Below are positions 51,901-60,754 of a stretch of 64,000 bases of DNA, piece after piece. Positions within the stretch are counted from its first letter, which is position 1. The number at the start of each line of letters is the position of its first letter. The notes beneath the pieces are model-generated. The model saw nothing but the letters and a program-made list of their open reading frames with translations. It did no database searches and had not been told where the DNA came from. The position numbers and the translations under genes were made by a program. Source of the DNA: Hyphomonas sp. (GTDB taxonomy: Bacteria; Pseudomonadota; Alphaproteobacteria; Caulobacterales; Hyphomonadaceae); contig NZ_PNMA01000016.1 in the NCBI RefSeq assembly GCF_013823385.1, positions 20,989 through 84,988 of the forward strand, read 5' to 3'.

Positions 51901-53468
51901 CTGCCCCACTGGATGAAGGGCACTTTGGCAAAGAGGGCGCGTTCATTCCCGCGCGGGTCATTGGCGGCGTAAACGCTCTCGCCAAAGATCATCGTCTCCC
52001 GCGCGGCGAGCGTATGGCGTGGCCAATGCGGGATGCCGGAATGGTTCGGGTCTCCGCTCCGGGCGAGCGAGATGAAGGCGCCGGAGAGAGCATTGGCAAC
52101 CTGCAGGGCGCGCGTCCGCTCGCCGGGCATTGCGCCGGGCTTGTCAAGGTTCAGGAACGCATAACCTATATCCACCATGTGCGGCGCGCCCCAACGGCCA
52201 CCATCCGCCGTCCACGGAAGATCAAACCGGTAGACCCAGCTCGGCCCGCCTTCCCGCGCCCGCGCGTCGGCCTCCTCGACTTGCCCCCGCCAGGACCGTG
52301 CTGCCGTGGTTGCCGCAAAGAAAATGCCAGCCGGCGTGCGATCAGGGTAGAAGCCGCGATAGGCCGCTGCCACTTCATGGGGATCAATGTCACAGCGTAT
52401 GTGCCGGGCAAGCGCGCCGGGAAGGTCGTCCCAGCCGAGATCAAACATCTCCGGCGCGCCGCGCCCGATCAGGTTTCGCGTCTCGTCCAGCGTATTGCCA
52501 AGGATCATCGGAATGGCAGCCGATTGCGGCGGCGCATCTGGCCAGAAGGGGTGCCGTGTCAGAAGGCGCCCGTCCATTACCGGGCCGAAATAAATCTGGA
52601 ACTCCGGGTTCACCGGATCGCGCAGGTCCAGCGCCTCGATGATCCGATCTGCGGGAACAGCTGCCAGCGCCGCCGCATCGCCCTGCGCAATTCCCATCCG
52701 TTCAAGGAAGGCTTCCGCTCGCCGCTTTGCATTCAGCGGGCCAGAGGCGGTCACTTGCTGCCCGCTCATGGTTGCAACCGAATGGAAAAGCCTCTGGGCA
52801 GCCGGCGCCGCCATGAGCGTCGCAATTTTTGCCCCGCCGCCCGATTGGCCAAACAGCATGACCCGGCCCGGATCGCCGCCAAAAGCCGCGACATTCTCCT
52901 TCACCCATTGGAGCGCCAGGATTATGTCCCATTGCCCGGCATTGCCGGAATTAGGATATGCCTCCGGCATGAGTTGCCCAAGTGAGAGATAGCCGAAGGC
53001 GTTCAGGCGATGATTGATCGTGATGACCACCACATCGCCGCGTGCGGCCAGCCGGGCGCCATCATAAAGCGCGTCAGACCCAGAACCGGAATTATAGGCG
53101 CCGCCATGGATGTAGAGCATCACGGGCCGGTTGCCGCCCGCGCTCGCCTCCGGCGTCCATACATTCAGGAAAAGGCAGTCCTCGGATTGATCTGGCTCAC
53201 TGCCGCGTTGGGGTGAAGCGGCGCCATAATTCACGGTACGGACGGTCTCTAGCCAGGGCGCGGGCCGCCGGGGCCGTGCAAACCGCGTGGTGGCTGTGTC
53301 CGCCCCATAACGAATGCCGCGAAACACGGCCACGCCGCCTGCGTGCACGCCGGAAACGGGTCCATTGCTTGTCGCCACGACAGGGTCTTCACGCCCGCCG
53401 GCCCGCGCCGTAAGGGCGATCCCGGCGCTCCCGATGGCCGCCAGCACCGCCCGGCGGCTCACTTGCAT
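51897..53468 (-). CDS. Exported type-B carboxylesterase
   Basis: A 523-aa alpha/beta-hydrolase of the carboxylesterase B family. A Tat signal (MQVSRRAVLAAIGSAGIALTARA) is followed by GVAVFRGIRYG, SEDCLFLNVWTPEAS, the nucleophile region VMLFGQSGGGAKIATLMAAP, a Glu in TLDETRNLIG and His at SGIPHWPRH. It starts at ATG 53468 after GGAGGG and overlaps the end of the PL10 gene by 10 nt, so they form one operon. In this place it may remove methyl or acyl esters from pectin ahead of lyase attack (inference); the family itself is broad. Confidence 0.88.
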   Translation of the reverse strand: MQVSRRAVLAAIGSAGIALTARAGGREDPVVATSNGPVSGVHAGGVAVFRGIRYGADTATTRFARPRRPAPWLETVRTVNYGAASPQRGSEPDQSEDCLFLNVWTPEASAGGNRPVMLYIHGGAYNSGSGSDALYDGARLAARGDVVVITINHRLNAFGYLSLGQLMPEAYPNSGNAGQWDIILALQWVKENVAAFGGDPGRVMLFGQSGGGAKIATLMAAPAAQRLFHSVATMSGQQVTASGPLNAKRRAEAFLERMGIAQGDAAALAAVPADRIIEALDLRDPVNPEFQIYFGPVMDGRLLTRHPFWPDAPPQSAAIPMILGNTLDETRNLIGRGAPEMFDLGWDDLPGALARHIRCDIDPHEVAAAYRGFYPDRTPAGIFFAATTAARSWRGQVEEADARAREGGPSWVYRFDLPWTADGGRWGAPHMVDIGYAFLNLDKPGAMPGERTRALQVANALSGAFISLARSGDPNHSGIPHWPRHTLAARETMIFGESVYAANDPRGNERALFAKVPFIQWGS

Positions 53469-54637
53469 GCGGCGCCCTCCACCGGCTCCGACAACACCCG
53501 GCAATGCCAGCTCGGATATTCCCTGGCCACCAGCCTGGCAGGCCATGTCCCATACCAGCTATATCCCGTGCGGCGCTCCGGATCGATCTGGTCGTAGCGT
53601 TCCACACGAACGCCATCCCGGTTGGCCAGAACGACGCTGTTGTCTTCCAGGTCGTAGAAACGGGCCCAGAGTGGCGGCGCCCCCGGATCTTCCACCAGCC
53701 GCCGGTCAAAATCCGCATCATGGAACTGGTATTCCGTTGTCTGATCGAGCGTTACAGTCTCAAGACGAACGCCTGTCAGCTTCACCCACTCAAGCCACTG
53801 CGCGGCGCCCTTCACACTCGCGATGATTTCGGGCGACGGCGCCTCGATGGACATCAGATAGCGCAGGATCGCCACCGTTTCTTCCGAGACCATTCCCGGC
53901 AATTCAAAGCTGCGCCCGCCCATCGGCTGCAGCGTGACGGGGTCATACTGCCCGGCCCAGCCGGCCAGCGTCTCGCCCTGGCGCACCTGAAGTTTCAGAA
54001 GGCAGGCCTCGCCGCGCGCTAAGGCAGCGGCCGCCTGCGCCCGCGTTTCTTCGTCAAACCCGTCCATCGGCGCGCGCGCTTCGGCAATCCGCCGCAGCAG
54101 TGCCAGCGGCCCCGAAAACACTTCATCAGCCACCGTGATGCGCCCCTGATAGGCCGACTGCGGAGGAAGCGTGTGGGGCCAGCCACCACAGGATTGCATC
54201 TGGTTGGCTAGCAGGTAGTCCAGCCCGCGCTGCGCGCCTTCCAGGTAACGCTTGTCTCCCAGGCGGGCATGGGCGCCCATCAGATATTCGATCTGGGTAT
54301 AGACATTTCGGTTGTCGAAGCTGCCGCCTGACTCCGCCTTCTCTGCCCTCAGCGCTTCAATATCGGCCGGCGTCAGCACCTGCAGCGGATCACGGTTCTG
54401 CACCCAGCCGCCATGATCGCGCTGGAGCAGTAACAGATTGTCCGCAATTGCCCTTGTGTCGGCGGGGTCATGGCGCGGATAGTCCTGCCCGCGCTTCATC
54501 TGCCAGTGATGGATCGCGTCCTGGAACCCGTCGAGCGGAAGGGGCGCCTCGGCAAGGGCCGCGCCCGCAAAAGTCAAAACTGCGCCAGCCGCAAACAGAG
54601 CGCGCAGGGCTGCTTTCCCCGATTTCCCGATTGGCAT
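53459..54637 (-). CDS. Pectate lyase, PL10 family
   Basis: A 392-aa secreted pectate lyase with a cleaved signal (residues 1-29, ending ALA). The (alpha/alpha) toroid of PL10/PelA is marked by LLLLQRDHGGWVQNRDP, FDNRNVYTQIEYLMGAHARLGD, YLLANQMQSCGGWPHTLPP, and the C-terminal PPLWARFYDLEDNSVVLANRDGVRVERYDQIDPERRTGYSWYG, where the conserved Arg and Asp residues bind substrate and calcium. Cleaves polygalacturonate by beta-elimination, giving 4,5-unsaturated ends for the DhuI-KduD-KdgK route. An ACCGGT box lies 44 nt before the ATG. Confidence 0.93.
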   Translation of the reverse strand: MPIGKSGKAALRALFAAGAVLTFAGAALAEAPLPLDGFQDAIHHWQMKRGQDYPRHDPADTRAIADNLLLLQRDHGGWVQNRDPLQVLTPADIEALRAEKAESGGSFDNRNVYTQIEYLMGAHARLGDKRYLEGAQRGLDYLLANQMQSCGGWPHTLPPQSAYQGRITVADEVFSGPLALLRRIAEARAPMDGFDEETRAQAAAALARGEACLLKLQVRQGETLAGWAGQYDPVTLQPMGGRSFELPGMVSEETVAILRYLMSIEAPSPEIIASVKGAAQWLEWVKLTGVRLETVTLDQTTEYQFHDADFDRRLVEDPGAPPLWARFYDLEDNSVVLANRDGVRVERYDQIDPERRTGYSWYGTWPARLVAREYPSWHCRVLSEPVEGAACK

Positions 54638-54680
54638 CCCGGCCTTCCTCCATTGCGGCTATGTTGCCGCTCCGGACAGA

Positions 54681-54700
54681 AAATGACACCGGTGACATTT
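54681..54700. promoter_or_regulatory. ACCGGT-centred LacI-type box upstream of PL10 lyase
   Basis: AAATGACACCGGTGACATTT is the most symmetrical of the six boxes (one mismatched pair), 44 nt before the PL10 ATG. Confidence 0.72.
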
Positions 54701-54736
54701 TGCGTCAAGAGACGTGACCCGACCCTGGGTGGAGCC

Positions 54737-55657
54737 CTACTCGGCCGCCACCATCTGCCCGGCGTCATCCTTGCGGACGGCGCGGCGGATCACATCGAAA
54801 TAATCCCGCGAGATGCAATCGGCGCCCTCATAATAGCCGCGCTCGGCCAGCAGCATGTGCAGCTTGCGCAGATTATAGGGCGGGATGTGCGCGAAGAGGT
54901 GGTGTTCCAGATGGAAGTTCACATTGTTGGGCGCCACGAAAACGCGCTGCCAGAAGGGGGCGAGGGTCGTGCCGGTATTCAGGCGCGCGTCGCGGCTGGT
55001 GCGGTCCAGCGCCGTGCCATGCTCGCCGATCTGGCGCAGGCGCACGATGGCCGGATAGACGAAAATCTCTGCCGCCCACCACATCAGATATGCCCAGGGC
55101 GCGCCCGCCAGCGTCAGTACACTGAGCAGCAGAATGTGAAAGGCAAGCCAGGGCCAGTTCCGCGACAGCCGGAAGCTGCGGATCTTGCGCAGCGTGTCGC
55201 GGTATCCCGTCTGGCCGGTGAGATCGCGCACGAATTTGCGGCGCAGGCTTTCGGCCGGAACCGGATAATTCTTCACGAAGATGATGTCGGGATCGTCGGG
55301 CGTGCCGGCATACTGGTGATGTTTGAGATGGTAGGCCCGGTAGGCGGCCAGCGAGATGTTCATCGGCGCGCCAACGATCCAGTGGCCGACAAACTCGTCC
55401 ACCGCCTTGCTCTTGAAGAAGGCGTGGTGGGCGCAGTCATGATTGATGATGCCGAGGCCAAGCTGGCGCCCGCCCAGGATGAGGATGCCCAGGAGGATGG
55501 TGAAGGGGTTTGGCCACACGATGGCGATCGCAAACGCCGCCGCAATCAACCCCCAGTTCCACACAAGGGTTGCCAGCGCCTTTACATCGGATTTCTGCCG
55601 CAGCGCATTCAGGTCGTCTTTTGACAGGACGTCGGAAATCTTGGCTAAAGACTGCAT
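54737..55657 (-). CDS. Membrane fatty-acid desaturase
   Basis: A 306-aa integral-membrane di-iron desaturase. Histidine boxes are GIINHDCAHHAFF, HLKHHQYAG and NFHLEHHLFAHIP, and there are four transmembrane helices (WGLIAAAFAIAIVWP, FTILLGILILGG, WPWLAFHILLLSVLTL, WAYLMWWAAEIFV). I start at ATG 55657, 6-7 nt after GGGAGG; the ORF-track start at 56287 runs antisense through the regulator gene. It would add a double bond to an acyl lipid or related substrate; a sphingolipid or carotenoid role is possible. Divergent from a PaaX-like regulator, 51 nt between starts. Confidence 0.9.
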   Translation of the reverse strand: MQSLAKISDVLSKDDLNALRQKSDVKALATLVWNWGLIAAAFAIAIVWPNPFTILLGILILGGRQLGLGIINHDCAHHAFFKSKAVDEFVGHWIVGAPMNISLAAYRAYHLKHHQYAGTPDDPDIIFVKNYPVPAESLRRKFVRDLTGQTGYRDTLRKIRSFRLSRNWPWLAFHILLLSVLTLAGAPWAYLMWWAAEIFVYPAIVRLRQIGEHGTALDRTSRDARLNTGTTLAPFWQRVFVAPNNVNFHLEHHLFAHIPPYNLRKLHMLLAERGYYEGADCISRDYFDVIRRAVRKDDAGQMVAAE

Positions 55658-55708
55658 GCACGGCCTCCCATTATGTGTTCTGAAACCCTTATTACCTAAA
55701 ATGACGCA

Positions 55709-56542
55709 ATGAGTCAATTCTCGTATCATTTCGCCCCGCTTCCGGTGGAGGCCCTGTCGGCCCGCGCGCTGATCCTGTCGCTGATCGCCAGCATCGGCAC
55801 CGGCCGGCAGATGATTGCCGGGCTGATCCATGCCGGCGCGCTGTTCGGCATCGAACCGGCCACCATGCGGGTGGCGGCCACGCGGCTGCTGAAGGAGGGT
55901 CTGCTGGAAAGTCCCGAGCGCGGCCTCTACGTGCCCGGCCCCCGGGCGCAGGCGCTGACCCGGCGCGTGCAGCAATGGCAGGATGTGGCCGCCAAGATGG
56001 TGCCCTGGAATGGCGACTGGCTGGTGGCGATGACCCATCCGCTGGGCCGCCGGGACCGCAAGCAGCTGCGCAACCGGGAGCGTGCGCTTGCCCTCTTCGG
56101 CTATCAGCAGGCCGAGGCAGGTCTCTGGGTGCGTCCGGCAAACCTCGCCCGCGCCCTGCCCGATCATCAGCAGGATCTCACCGGCATCGGCGCCGATGAA
56201 ACGATGCCGATTCTGCGTGTTGCTGAAAGGACTGCGCCCGGAATGCAGGACTGGGCCGGGCTCTGGTCTGCGGCAGACCTCGAACACTCCTATCAGGCAG
56301 CCATCCGTGCCATGACGGAAAGCCTTGAGCGCCTGCCCCGGCTCAGCCTGGCTGATGCGGCGCGGGAGACGCTGCTGACCGGCCAGGCGGTGATCCGGGC
56401 GATCAACTTCGATCCCCTGCTGCCGCCTGAGCTTGGCAATCAGAAGCTGTTCCTGGAAATGGTCGATGCGATGCGCGCCTATAATGAGCGGGGGCAGGAT
56501 TGCTGGCGGGCCTACAATGCGGCCGTCCCCTCCGAGGCCTGA
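55709..56542 (+). CDS. PaaX-like transcriptional regulator
   Basis: A 277-aa protein with an N-terminal winged helix (ARALILSLIASIGTGRQMIAGLIHAGALFGIEPATMRVAATRLLKEGLLESPERGLYVP) and a C-terminal region like PaaX (WQDVAAKMVPWNGDWLVAMTH, RERALALFGYQQAEAGLWVRPANL). PaaX-type regulators answer acyl-CoA ligands. It shares a 51-nt divergent promoter region with the desaturase gene, so it probably regulates it (inference). ATG 55709 is the start used. Confidence 0.82.
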   Translation: MSQFSYHFAPLPVEALSARALILSLIASIGTGRQMIAGLIHAGALFGIEPATMRVAATRLLKEGLLESPERGLYVPGPRAQALTRRVQQWQDVAAKMVPWNGDWLVAMTHPLGRRDRKQLRNRERALALFGYQQAEAGLWVRPANLARALPDHQQDLTGIGADETMPILRVAERTAPGMQDWAGLWSAADLEHSYQAAIRAMTESLERLPRLSLADAARETLLTGQAVIRAINFDPLLPPELGNQKLFLEMVDAMRAYNERGQDCWRAYNAAVPSEA

Positions 56543-56807
56543 ATACCTGACGGCCTGGCTGTGCCATCATGAGACAGATGGAAACTTCGTTTGACTTCCG
56601 GGCATAACAGGCGCATAGGCCCGCTTGTTAAGGCGGTTAAGCTGCCTGGGCGGGTCTGCGTGAGCGAGCAAGTCAGAGTAATCTGAAACGTTCCAGACCC
56701 TTCCTTAGAGACAATTCACCCCACGTCCTGAATCACGCCGGGCCGTTATTTGCCCCCTCGCTGGCTGCCGTCCGTGCAGTTCCGGCGGCTTTCTGACGAA
56801 AGACTTC
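56543..56807. other. 265-nt non-coding leader region before helicase gene
   Basis: No supportable ORF. A TTGACT hexamer near 56590 could be a -35 element, leaving a long 5' leader before the helicase. DEAD-box helicase genes often have regulated long leaders (cold response), which is only a suggestion here. Confidence 0.35.
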
Positions 56808-58181
56808 ATGTCCGATTTCCAATCCCTCGGCCTCACCGGCCGTATTCTCACTGCGCTGACCAAAGCTGGCTACACCGCGCCGACCCCCATTCAAGCCCAA
56901 TCCATCCCCCTCGTCATTCAAGGCCGCGACATTGTCGGCCTCGCCCAGACTGGCACCGGCAAGACGCTGGCCTTCGCGGCGCCCATCCTTGACCGCCTCA
57001 GCCGCAATGCTGGCCCGGCGCCCGTGCGCGGCGCCCGCGTTCTGGTGCTTGCCCCTACCCGCGAACTGGCTGGCCAGATCGCCAAATCCTTCGAGACCTA
57101 TGGCGCGGGGCTGAACCTCCGTATCGTGATGGTCTGCGGCGGCGCCAAGATCGGCGGCCAGATCCGCCAGCTTGAGCGCGGCGCGCATGTACTGGTGGCC
57201 ACCCCCGGCCGCCTGATCGACCTCATGGAGCAACGCGCCGTGTCGCTCGACAAGGTGGAAACCCTGATCCTCGACGAAGCCGACCAGATGCTGGACCTTG
57301 GCTTCATCCACGCCCTTCGCGCCATCGCCAAGAACGTGCCTTCCAAGCGCCAGACGCTGTTCTTCTCGGCCACCATGCCGAAAGCCGTCGAATCGCTGGC
57401 AGCAACCTTCCTGCGCAACCCGGCAGAGGTTTCTGTCGCCCCGCCCGCCACAACGGCTGGCCGCATCGAGCAGCGCATCTGTTTTGTCGAGCAGGCTGAA
57501 AAACTCTCCCTGCTGGTCGAAAAGATCCGCGATCCGGAGCTGCGCTCGGCCATCGTCTTTACCCGCACCAAGCATGGCGCCGATGGCGTGGTAAAACGCC
57601 TTGCCAAGGCCGACATCGACTCCGTTGCCATTCACGGCAACAAGAGCCAGGCCCAGCGCCAGAAAGCCCTCGACGCCTTCAAGGCCGGGCGCGTGCCCAT
57701 TCTGGTGGCCACCGATATTGCCGCCCGCGGCATTCACGTCGACGGCCTCACCCATGTCATCAATTACGACCTGCCGGATGTGCCCGAACAGTTCGTACAC
57801 CGCATCGGCCGCACGGCCCGTGCCGGCAATTCCGGTGTGGCCATCTCCTTCTGTTCGAAGGATGAGCGCCCGACGCTCCGGGCCATCGAAAAGCTGACTG
57901 GCCTGAAGCTTGCGCCGGCCGGCGTGAGCCTCCCGGACGAGCCCCTCCGCAAACCCGGCAAGCCGCAAGGCAATCGCGCCGGCAATGGCGGCGGTGGCCG
58001 CAGTGGCGCCCGCAGCGGCGGTTATCAGGGCGGCCAGCCCTCCGGTTCGCAGTCTGGCGGCGGCCGGCCTCATCGCAAGGGCCCGCCCGGTGGCGGCTCG
58101 AACGCATCCGGCCAGCAGTCCCAGCGTTCTTCGGGCGGCGCGGCGCGTCCTCGCCGTTTCAAGGAACGCGCAGACGCCTGA
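56808..58181 (+). CDS. rhlE: DEAD-box RNA helicase (RhlE type)
   Basis: A 457-aa ATP-dependent RNA helicase. All motifs are seen: F...G Q-motif [18 protein letters not shown], motif [12 protein letters not shown], Ia [76 protein letters not shown]. The C-terminal about 75 residues are a Gly/Arg/Ser-rich tail that binds RNA non-specifically. It remodels RNA in ribosome assembly or mRNA decay. The gene stands alone with a hairpin after its stop. Confidence 0.96.
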   Translation: MSDFQSLGLTGRILTALTKAGYTAPTPIQAQSIPLVIQGRDIVGLAQTGTGKTLAFAAPILDRLSRNAGPAPVRGARVLVLAPTRELAGQIAKSFETYGAGLNLRIVMVCGGAKIGGQIRQLERGAHVLVATPGRLIDLMEQRAVSLDKVETLILDEADQMLDLGFIHALRAIAKNVPSKRQTLFFSATMPKAVESLAATFLRNPAEVSVAPPATTAGRIEQRICFVEQAEKLSLLVEKIRDPELRSAIVFTRTKHGADGVVKRLAKADIDSVAIHGNKSQAQRQKALDAFKAGRVPILVATDIAARGIHVDGLTHVINYDLPDVPEQFVHRIGRTARAGNSGVAISFCSKDERPTLRAIEKLTGLKLAPAGVSLPDEPLRKPGKPQGNRAGNGGGGRSGARSGGYQGGQPSGSQSGGGRPHRKGPPGGGSNASGQQSQRSSGGAARPRRFKERADA

Positions 58182-58210
58182 TCTGCCTGCGGCAACAGCC
58201 AGAATAGAGG

Positions 58211-58235
58211 AAGCCCCGGCAGCGATGCCGGGGCT
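58211..58235 (+). terminator. Hairpin after helicase gene
   Basis: AAGCCCCGGCA-GCGA-TGCCGGGGCTT: 11-bp perfect stem, 30 nt after the helicase stop. It is followed by only TTTC, so termination would be weak or Rho-aided. Confidence 0.55.
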
Positions 58236-58346
58236 TTCTGACTCCAGGGCCCAGGTCTCCGGCGCCCCCTTCCTTGCAGCGCAGGGCGCGGATGGCTAAC
58301 ACCGGCCCGCCTGCCCCGCTTTTCCGCCTTTGCCGAGGACGCCGCC

Positions 58347-59129
58347 ATGACCCTTCCCATCCGCCTGGATATCGCCCCCCCGCTGGCCGAAATCGTGCTC
58401 AACAAGCCCGAACGCCGCAACGCGCTCTCGGTCGACATGTGGGCCGCGATCCCTGGCCTGGTGGCAGAGGCAAACGCCAATCCGGAGGTGAAGCTGATCC
58501 TCCTGCATGGCGGCACGGCCGGCGCCTTTGCGGCGGGCGCCGACATCTCCGAATTTGAAACCATCTACGCCACCACAGACGCCGCCAGGGCCTCCGGCCA
58601 GCATATCGCCAACGCGCTCAATGCCATCGAGACCAGCGAAAAGCCGGTGATTGCCGCGATTGAAGGGGCCTGCGTCGGCGGCGGCGTCAGCCTCGCCATG
58701 GCGGCAGACCTGCGCGTGGCGGGCGCGGATGCGAAGTTCGGCGTCACCCCCGGCAAGCTCGGCCTCGTCTATCCGGCGGGCGACACGCGCCGGCTCCTGG
58801 CCGCCATCGGCCCTGGCGCCACGAAAGACATCCTCTTCACCGGCCGCATCTTTGCCGCCGAAGAGGCTAAATCTATCGGCCTGATCGACCGTCTCGTTGC
58901 GCCCGGCACAGCCCTCAAATCTGCCCGGGCCTGGGCCGGCGAGATCGCCGCGGTCTCCCAATGGTCCGTCCGCGCCATCAAGCGCATGATCCGTGGGCTG
59001 CAGACTGGCTGGACGGAAGATACCGAAGAGGCCCAGGCCCTGTTCCTGCACGGCTTTGCGAATGAGGATTTCAGGGAAGGCTACAAGGCCTTCCTCGAAA
59101 AACGTGCCGCAAGCTTCACCTACCGTTGA
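58347..59129 (+). CDS. Crotonase-fold protein (enoyl-CoA hydratase/isomerase family)
   Basis: A 260-aa crotonase superfamily member. The CoA/oxyanion loops are GTAGAFAAGADISEF and IEGACVGGGVSLAMAADLRVAGADAKFGVTPGKLGLVYPAGDTRRL. In true enoyl-CoA hydratases, two Glu residues follow GGGC (GGGCEL) and precede the second Gly loop (QPEI); here they are Ser (GGGVSL) and Gly (TPGK). So a hydratase reaction is unlikely and another acyl-CoA reaction, or loss of activity, is possible. GAGGAC precedes the ATG. No fatty-acid operon surrounds it. Confidence 0.85.
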   Translation: MTLPIRLDIAPPLAEIVLNKPERRNALSVDMWAAIPGLVAEANANPEVKLILLHGGTAGAFAAGADISEFETIYATTDAARASGQHIANALNAIETSEKPVIAAIEGACVGGGVSLAMAADLRVAGADAKFGVTPGKLGLVYPAGDTRRLLAAIGPGATKDILFTGRIFAAEEAKSIGLIDRLVAPGTALKSARAWAGEIAAVSQWSVRAIKRMIRGLQTGWTEDTEEAQALFLHGFANEDFREGYKAFLEKRAASFTYR

Positions 59130-59250
59130 ACTGCCGGCCACCCGGCCTGTTCCCTCTTGCAGCCCTGCGGCAATGGCGGGCTTTCCATATGACCCAAATT
59201 AAGACATTTTGGATGCGACTCGCTTTACCTGAGGAGGTCTGATCGCGCTC

Positions 59251-59589
59251 GTGGTGTTCGGCAAAAAACCTGGTACGCCGATCTCGCCGGAGCGCATGTC
59301 GGCCGCTCTGCGCACCAACGCGCCTGCAGATCAGTCCAAATTCGTCCGCCGCGCCCCCCGCGCTGACCGCCAGTCAACCTGGGCGCCCTGCGTTCTGGTG
59401 TGGGAGCCCAAAGGCCGCGAGGAAGGCGTCTGCATAGACATCTCCGAATCCGGCGCCCGCATCCGCTTCCGCAACAAGCCCATGATCCCGGCAAAATTCC
59501 ATTTCGTCTCCGCCAAGCTCGGCATCAACACCCCGGCCGAATTCATCCGCCAGGACGGCCAGGACATCGCCATCCGCTTCACCAGCTGA
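59251..59589 (+). CDS. PilZ-domain protein
   Basis: A 112-aa single-domain protein. The c-di-GMP-binding motifs of PilZ are RRAPRADR (RxxxR) and DISESGARIRF (D/NxSxxG), spaced as usual at about residues 33-72. It should bind c-di-GMP and relay it to a partner for motility or envelope control. It begins at GTG 59251; a GAGGAGG stands 14 nt upstream, farther than ideal. It is a lone gene, with the Tad pilus operon and a chemoreceptor elsewhere in this window. Confidence 0.85.
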   Translation: MVFGKKPGTPISPERMSAALRTNAPADQSKFVRRAPRADRQSTWAPCVLVWEPKGREEGVCIDISESGARIRFRNKPMIPAKFHFVSAKLGINTPAEFIRQDGQDIAIRFTS

Positions 59590-59616
59590 GCGTTCCCGCT
59601 TCCAGCGTCTGGCGTC

Positions 59617-60651
59617 TCACTCAAAGGCAATATGAAACCCGGGGACACCGAGGGTCTCAAGGAAAGTCCGGGCGTTGAAGACTTTGCCAGGCGCGGCCGC
59701 ACCGGCATAGCCGGCGCCGCCCCTCAGCAGTAGCCGGGCTGCTTCGCAGACCAGCGGCGCAGTAAAAGCGTAGATGTCCTTTCCCGTGGCAAGTGCCGTC
59801 CGCGTCTCAGCCTTGCTCGTCACCCGAACCTCTGTTGCGAATACCTGCGCAGAGCGGCCCAGCTCATCGGCGGGCTGAGGCGGCGGTGTCAGCGGATCCC
59901 GTATATCCTGCAGAGCCTCCGCATTGAGATAGGTATGCAGGGTCTGCACGTTCAGATGCTGAAGGATAAGCGGCACCTCTGAGAACGGCACCTCAAGCGA
60001 CCGGCGGGCATTGAACGGGGGCGGAAAGTCCCACTCCCTTTCGGCTGGCGGCTGAGGGAGGGGGATAAGACACCCGTTCCGAATGACCAGACGCTGAGCC
60101 GTATTCCGCCGGCCTGTCTGCCGGGTCCCCTCTGTCGGATGCCAGCTGTCCAGGGCAATGCCGATGGAGACCTCCTCGATGTCGCGCCAGCCATCCGCCG
60201 CCGCCGTCACCATGAGGTCGAGAAACCCGCCAAAGAAGGCCATGGCCGGCATGACGGTCACCCCCGCCTGCGCGGCAGGGTGATCAAACATGGCCAGCGT
60301 GTTTGCAGCGCTGGCCTGCTCAGCCGTCACATCCAGATAGTGAAGGCCTGCCGAAATGGCCGCCGGCGCGATAACCCCCGCCGTATCGAGAAACGGGCCC
60401 GCGCAGTTGATGACCGCGCCGGCGCCCTCAAAAGCGCGCTCGAACGACTGCGGATCGTCCAGCGATGCAAGCCGGGTTTCAACGCCGCGGCTGGCGAAAC
60501 CCGCAGCTTCCAGTTTGCCCGCGTCCCGCCCGATCGCCACGGGAACCAGCTTCCGCCGCAGTAGTTCGTCCACCACAAACCGCCCTGTCAGGCCTGTCGC
60601 GCCGTAGACGGCCACCTGTTTGGAACCGGACAGCTTGGACTCAGAAAGCAT
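59617..60651 (-). CDS. Saccharopine dehydrogenase-like/trans-acting enoyl reductase-family protein
   Basis: A 344-aa Rossmann protein. KQVAVYGATGLTGRFVVDELLRRKLVPVAIGRDAGKL at residues 11-47 is a typical NAD(P) site; GAGAVINCAGPFLDTAGVIAPAAISAGLHYLDVTAEQ is shared by saccharopine dehydrogenase-like proteins. The reaction is unknown. It is divergent from a TetR gene with a paired inverted repeat between them, the usual arrangement of a repressor controlling a reductase. Confidence 0.82.
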   Translation of the reverse strand: MLSESKLSGSKQVAVYGATGLTGRFVVDELLRRKLVPVAIGRDAGKLEAAGFASRGVETRLASLDDPQSFERAFEGAGAVINCAGPFLDTAGVIAPAAISAGLHYLDVTAEQASAANTLAMFDHPAAQAGVTVMPAMAFFGGFLDLMVTAAADGWRDIEEVSIGIALDSWHPTEGTRQTGRRNTAQRLVIRNGCLIPLPQPPAEREWDFPPPFNARRSLEVPFSEVPLILQHLNVQTLHTYLNAEALQDIRDPLTPPPQPADELGRSAQVFATEVRVTSKAETRTALATGKDIYAFTAPLVCEAARLLLRGGAGYAGAAAPGKVFNARTFLETLGVPGFHIAFE

Positions 60652-60666
60652 GGCAAACCCCTCGAT

Positions 60667-60700
60667 ACAGACCTGTCTGTTTTAATACGAACAGGTCTGT
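60667..60700. promoter_or_regulatory. TetR-type operator between reductase and regulator genes
   Basis: ACAGACCTGT (60667-60676) and ACAGGTCTGT (60691-60700) form a 10-bp inverted repeat with 14 nt between; the left arm extends to ACAGACCTGTCTGT, itself a palindrome. Lies between the divergent starts at 60651 and 60755. Confidence 0.7.
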
Positions 60701-60754
60701 AGCGTGTCAAACCGTTTCCGGCTAAGACATGGTCCCATCAGGAAAGGAAGCCCC

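Noticed and set aside
55658-56287. N-terminal extension of the desaturase ORF
   Set aside because: Antisense to the PaaX-like gene, while ATG 55657 has GGGAGG at the right distance.
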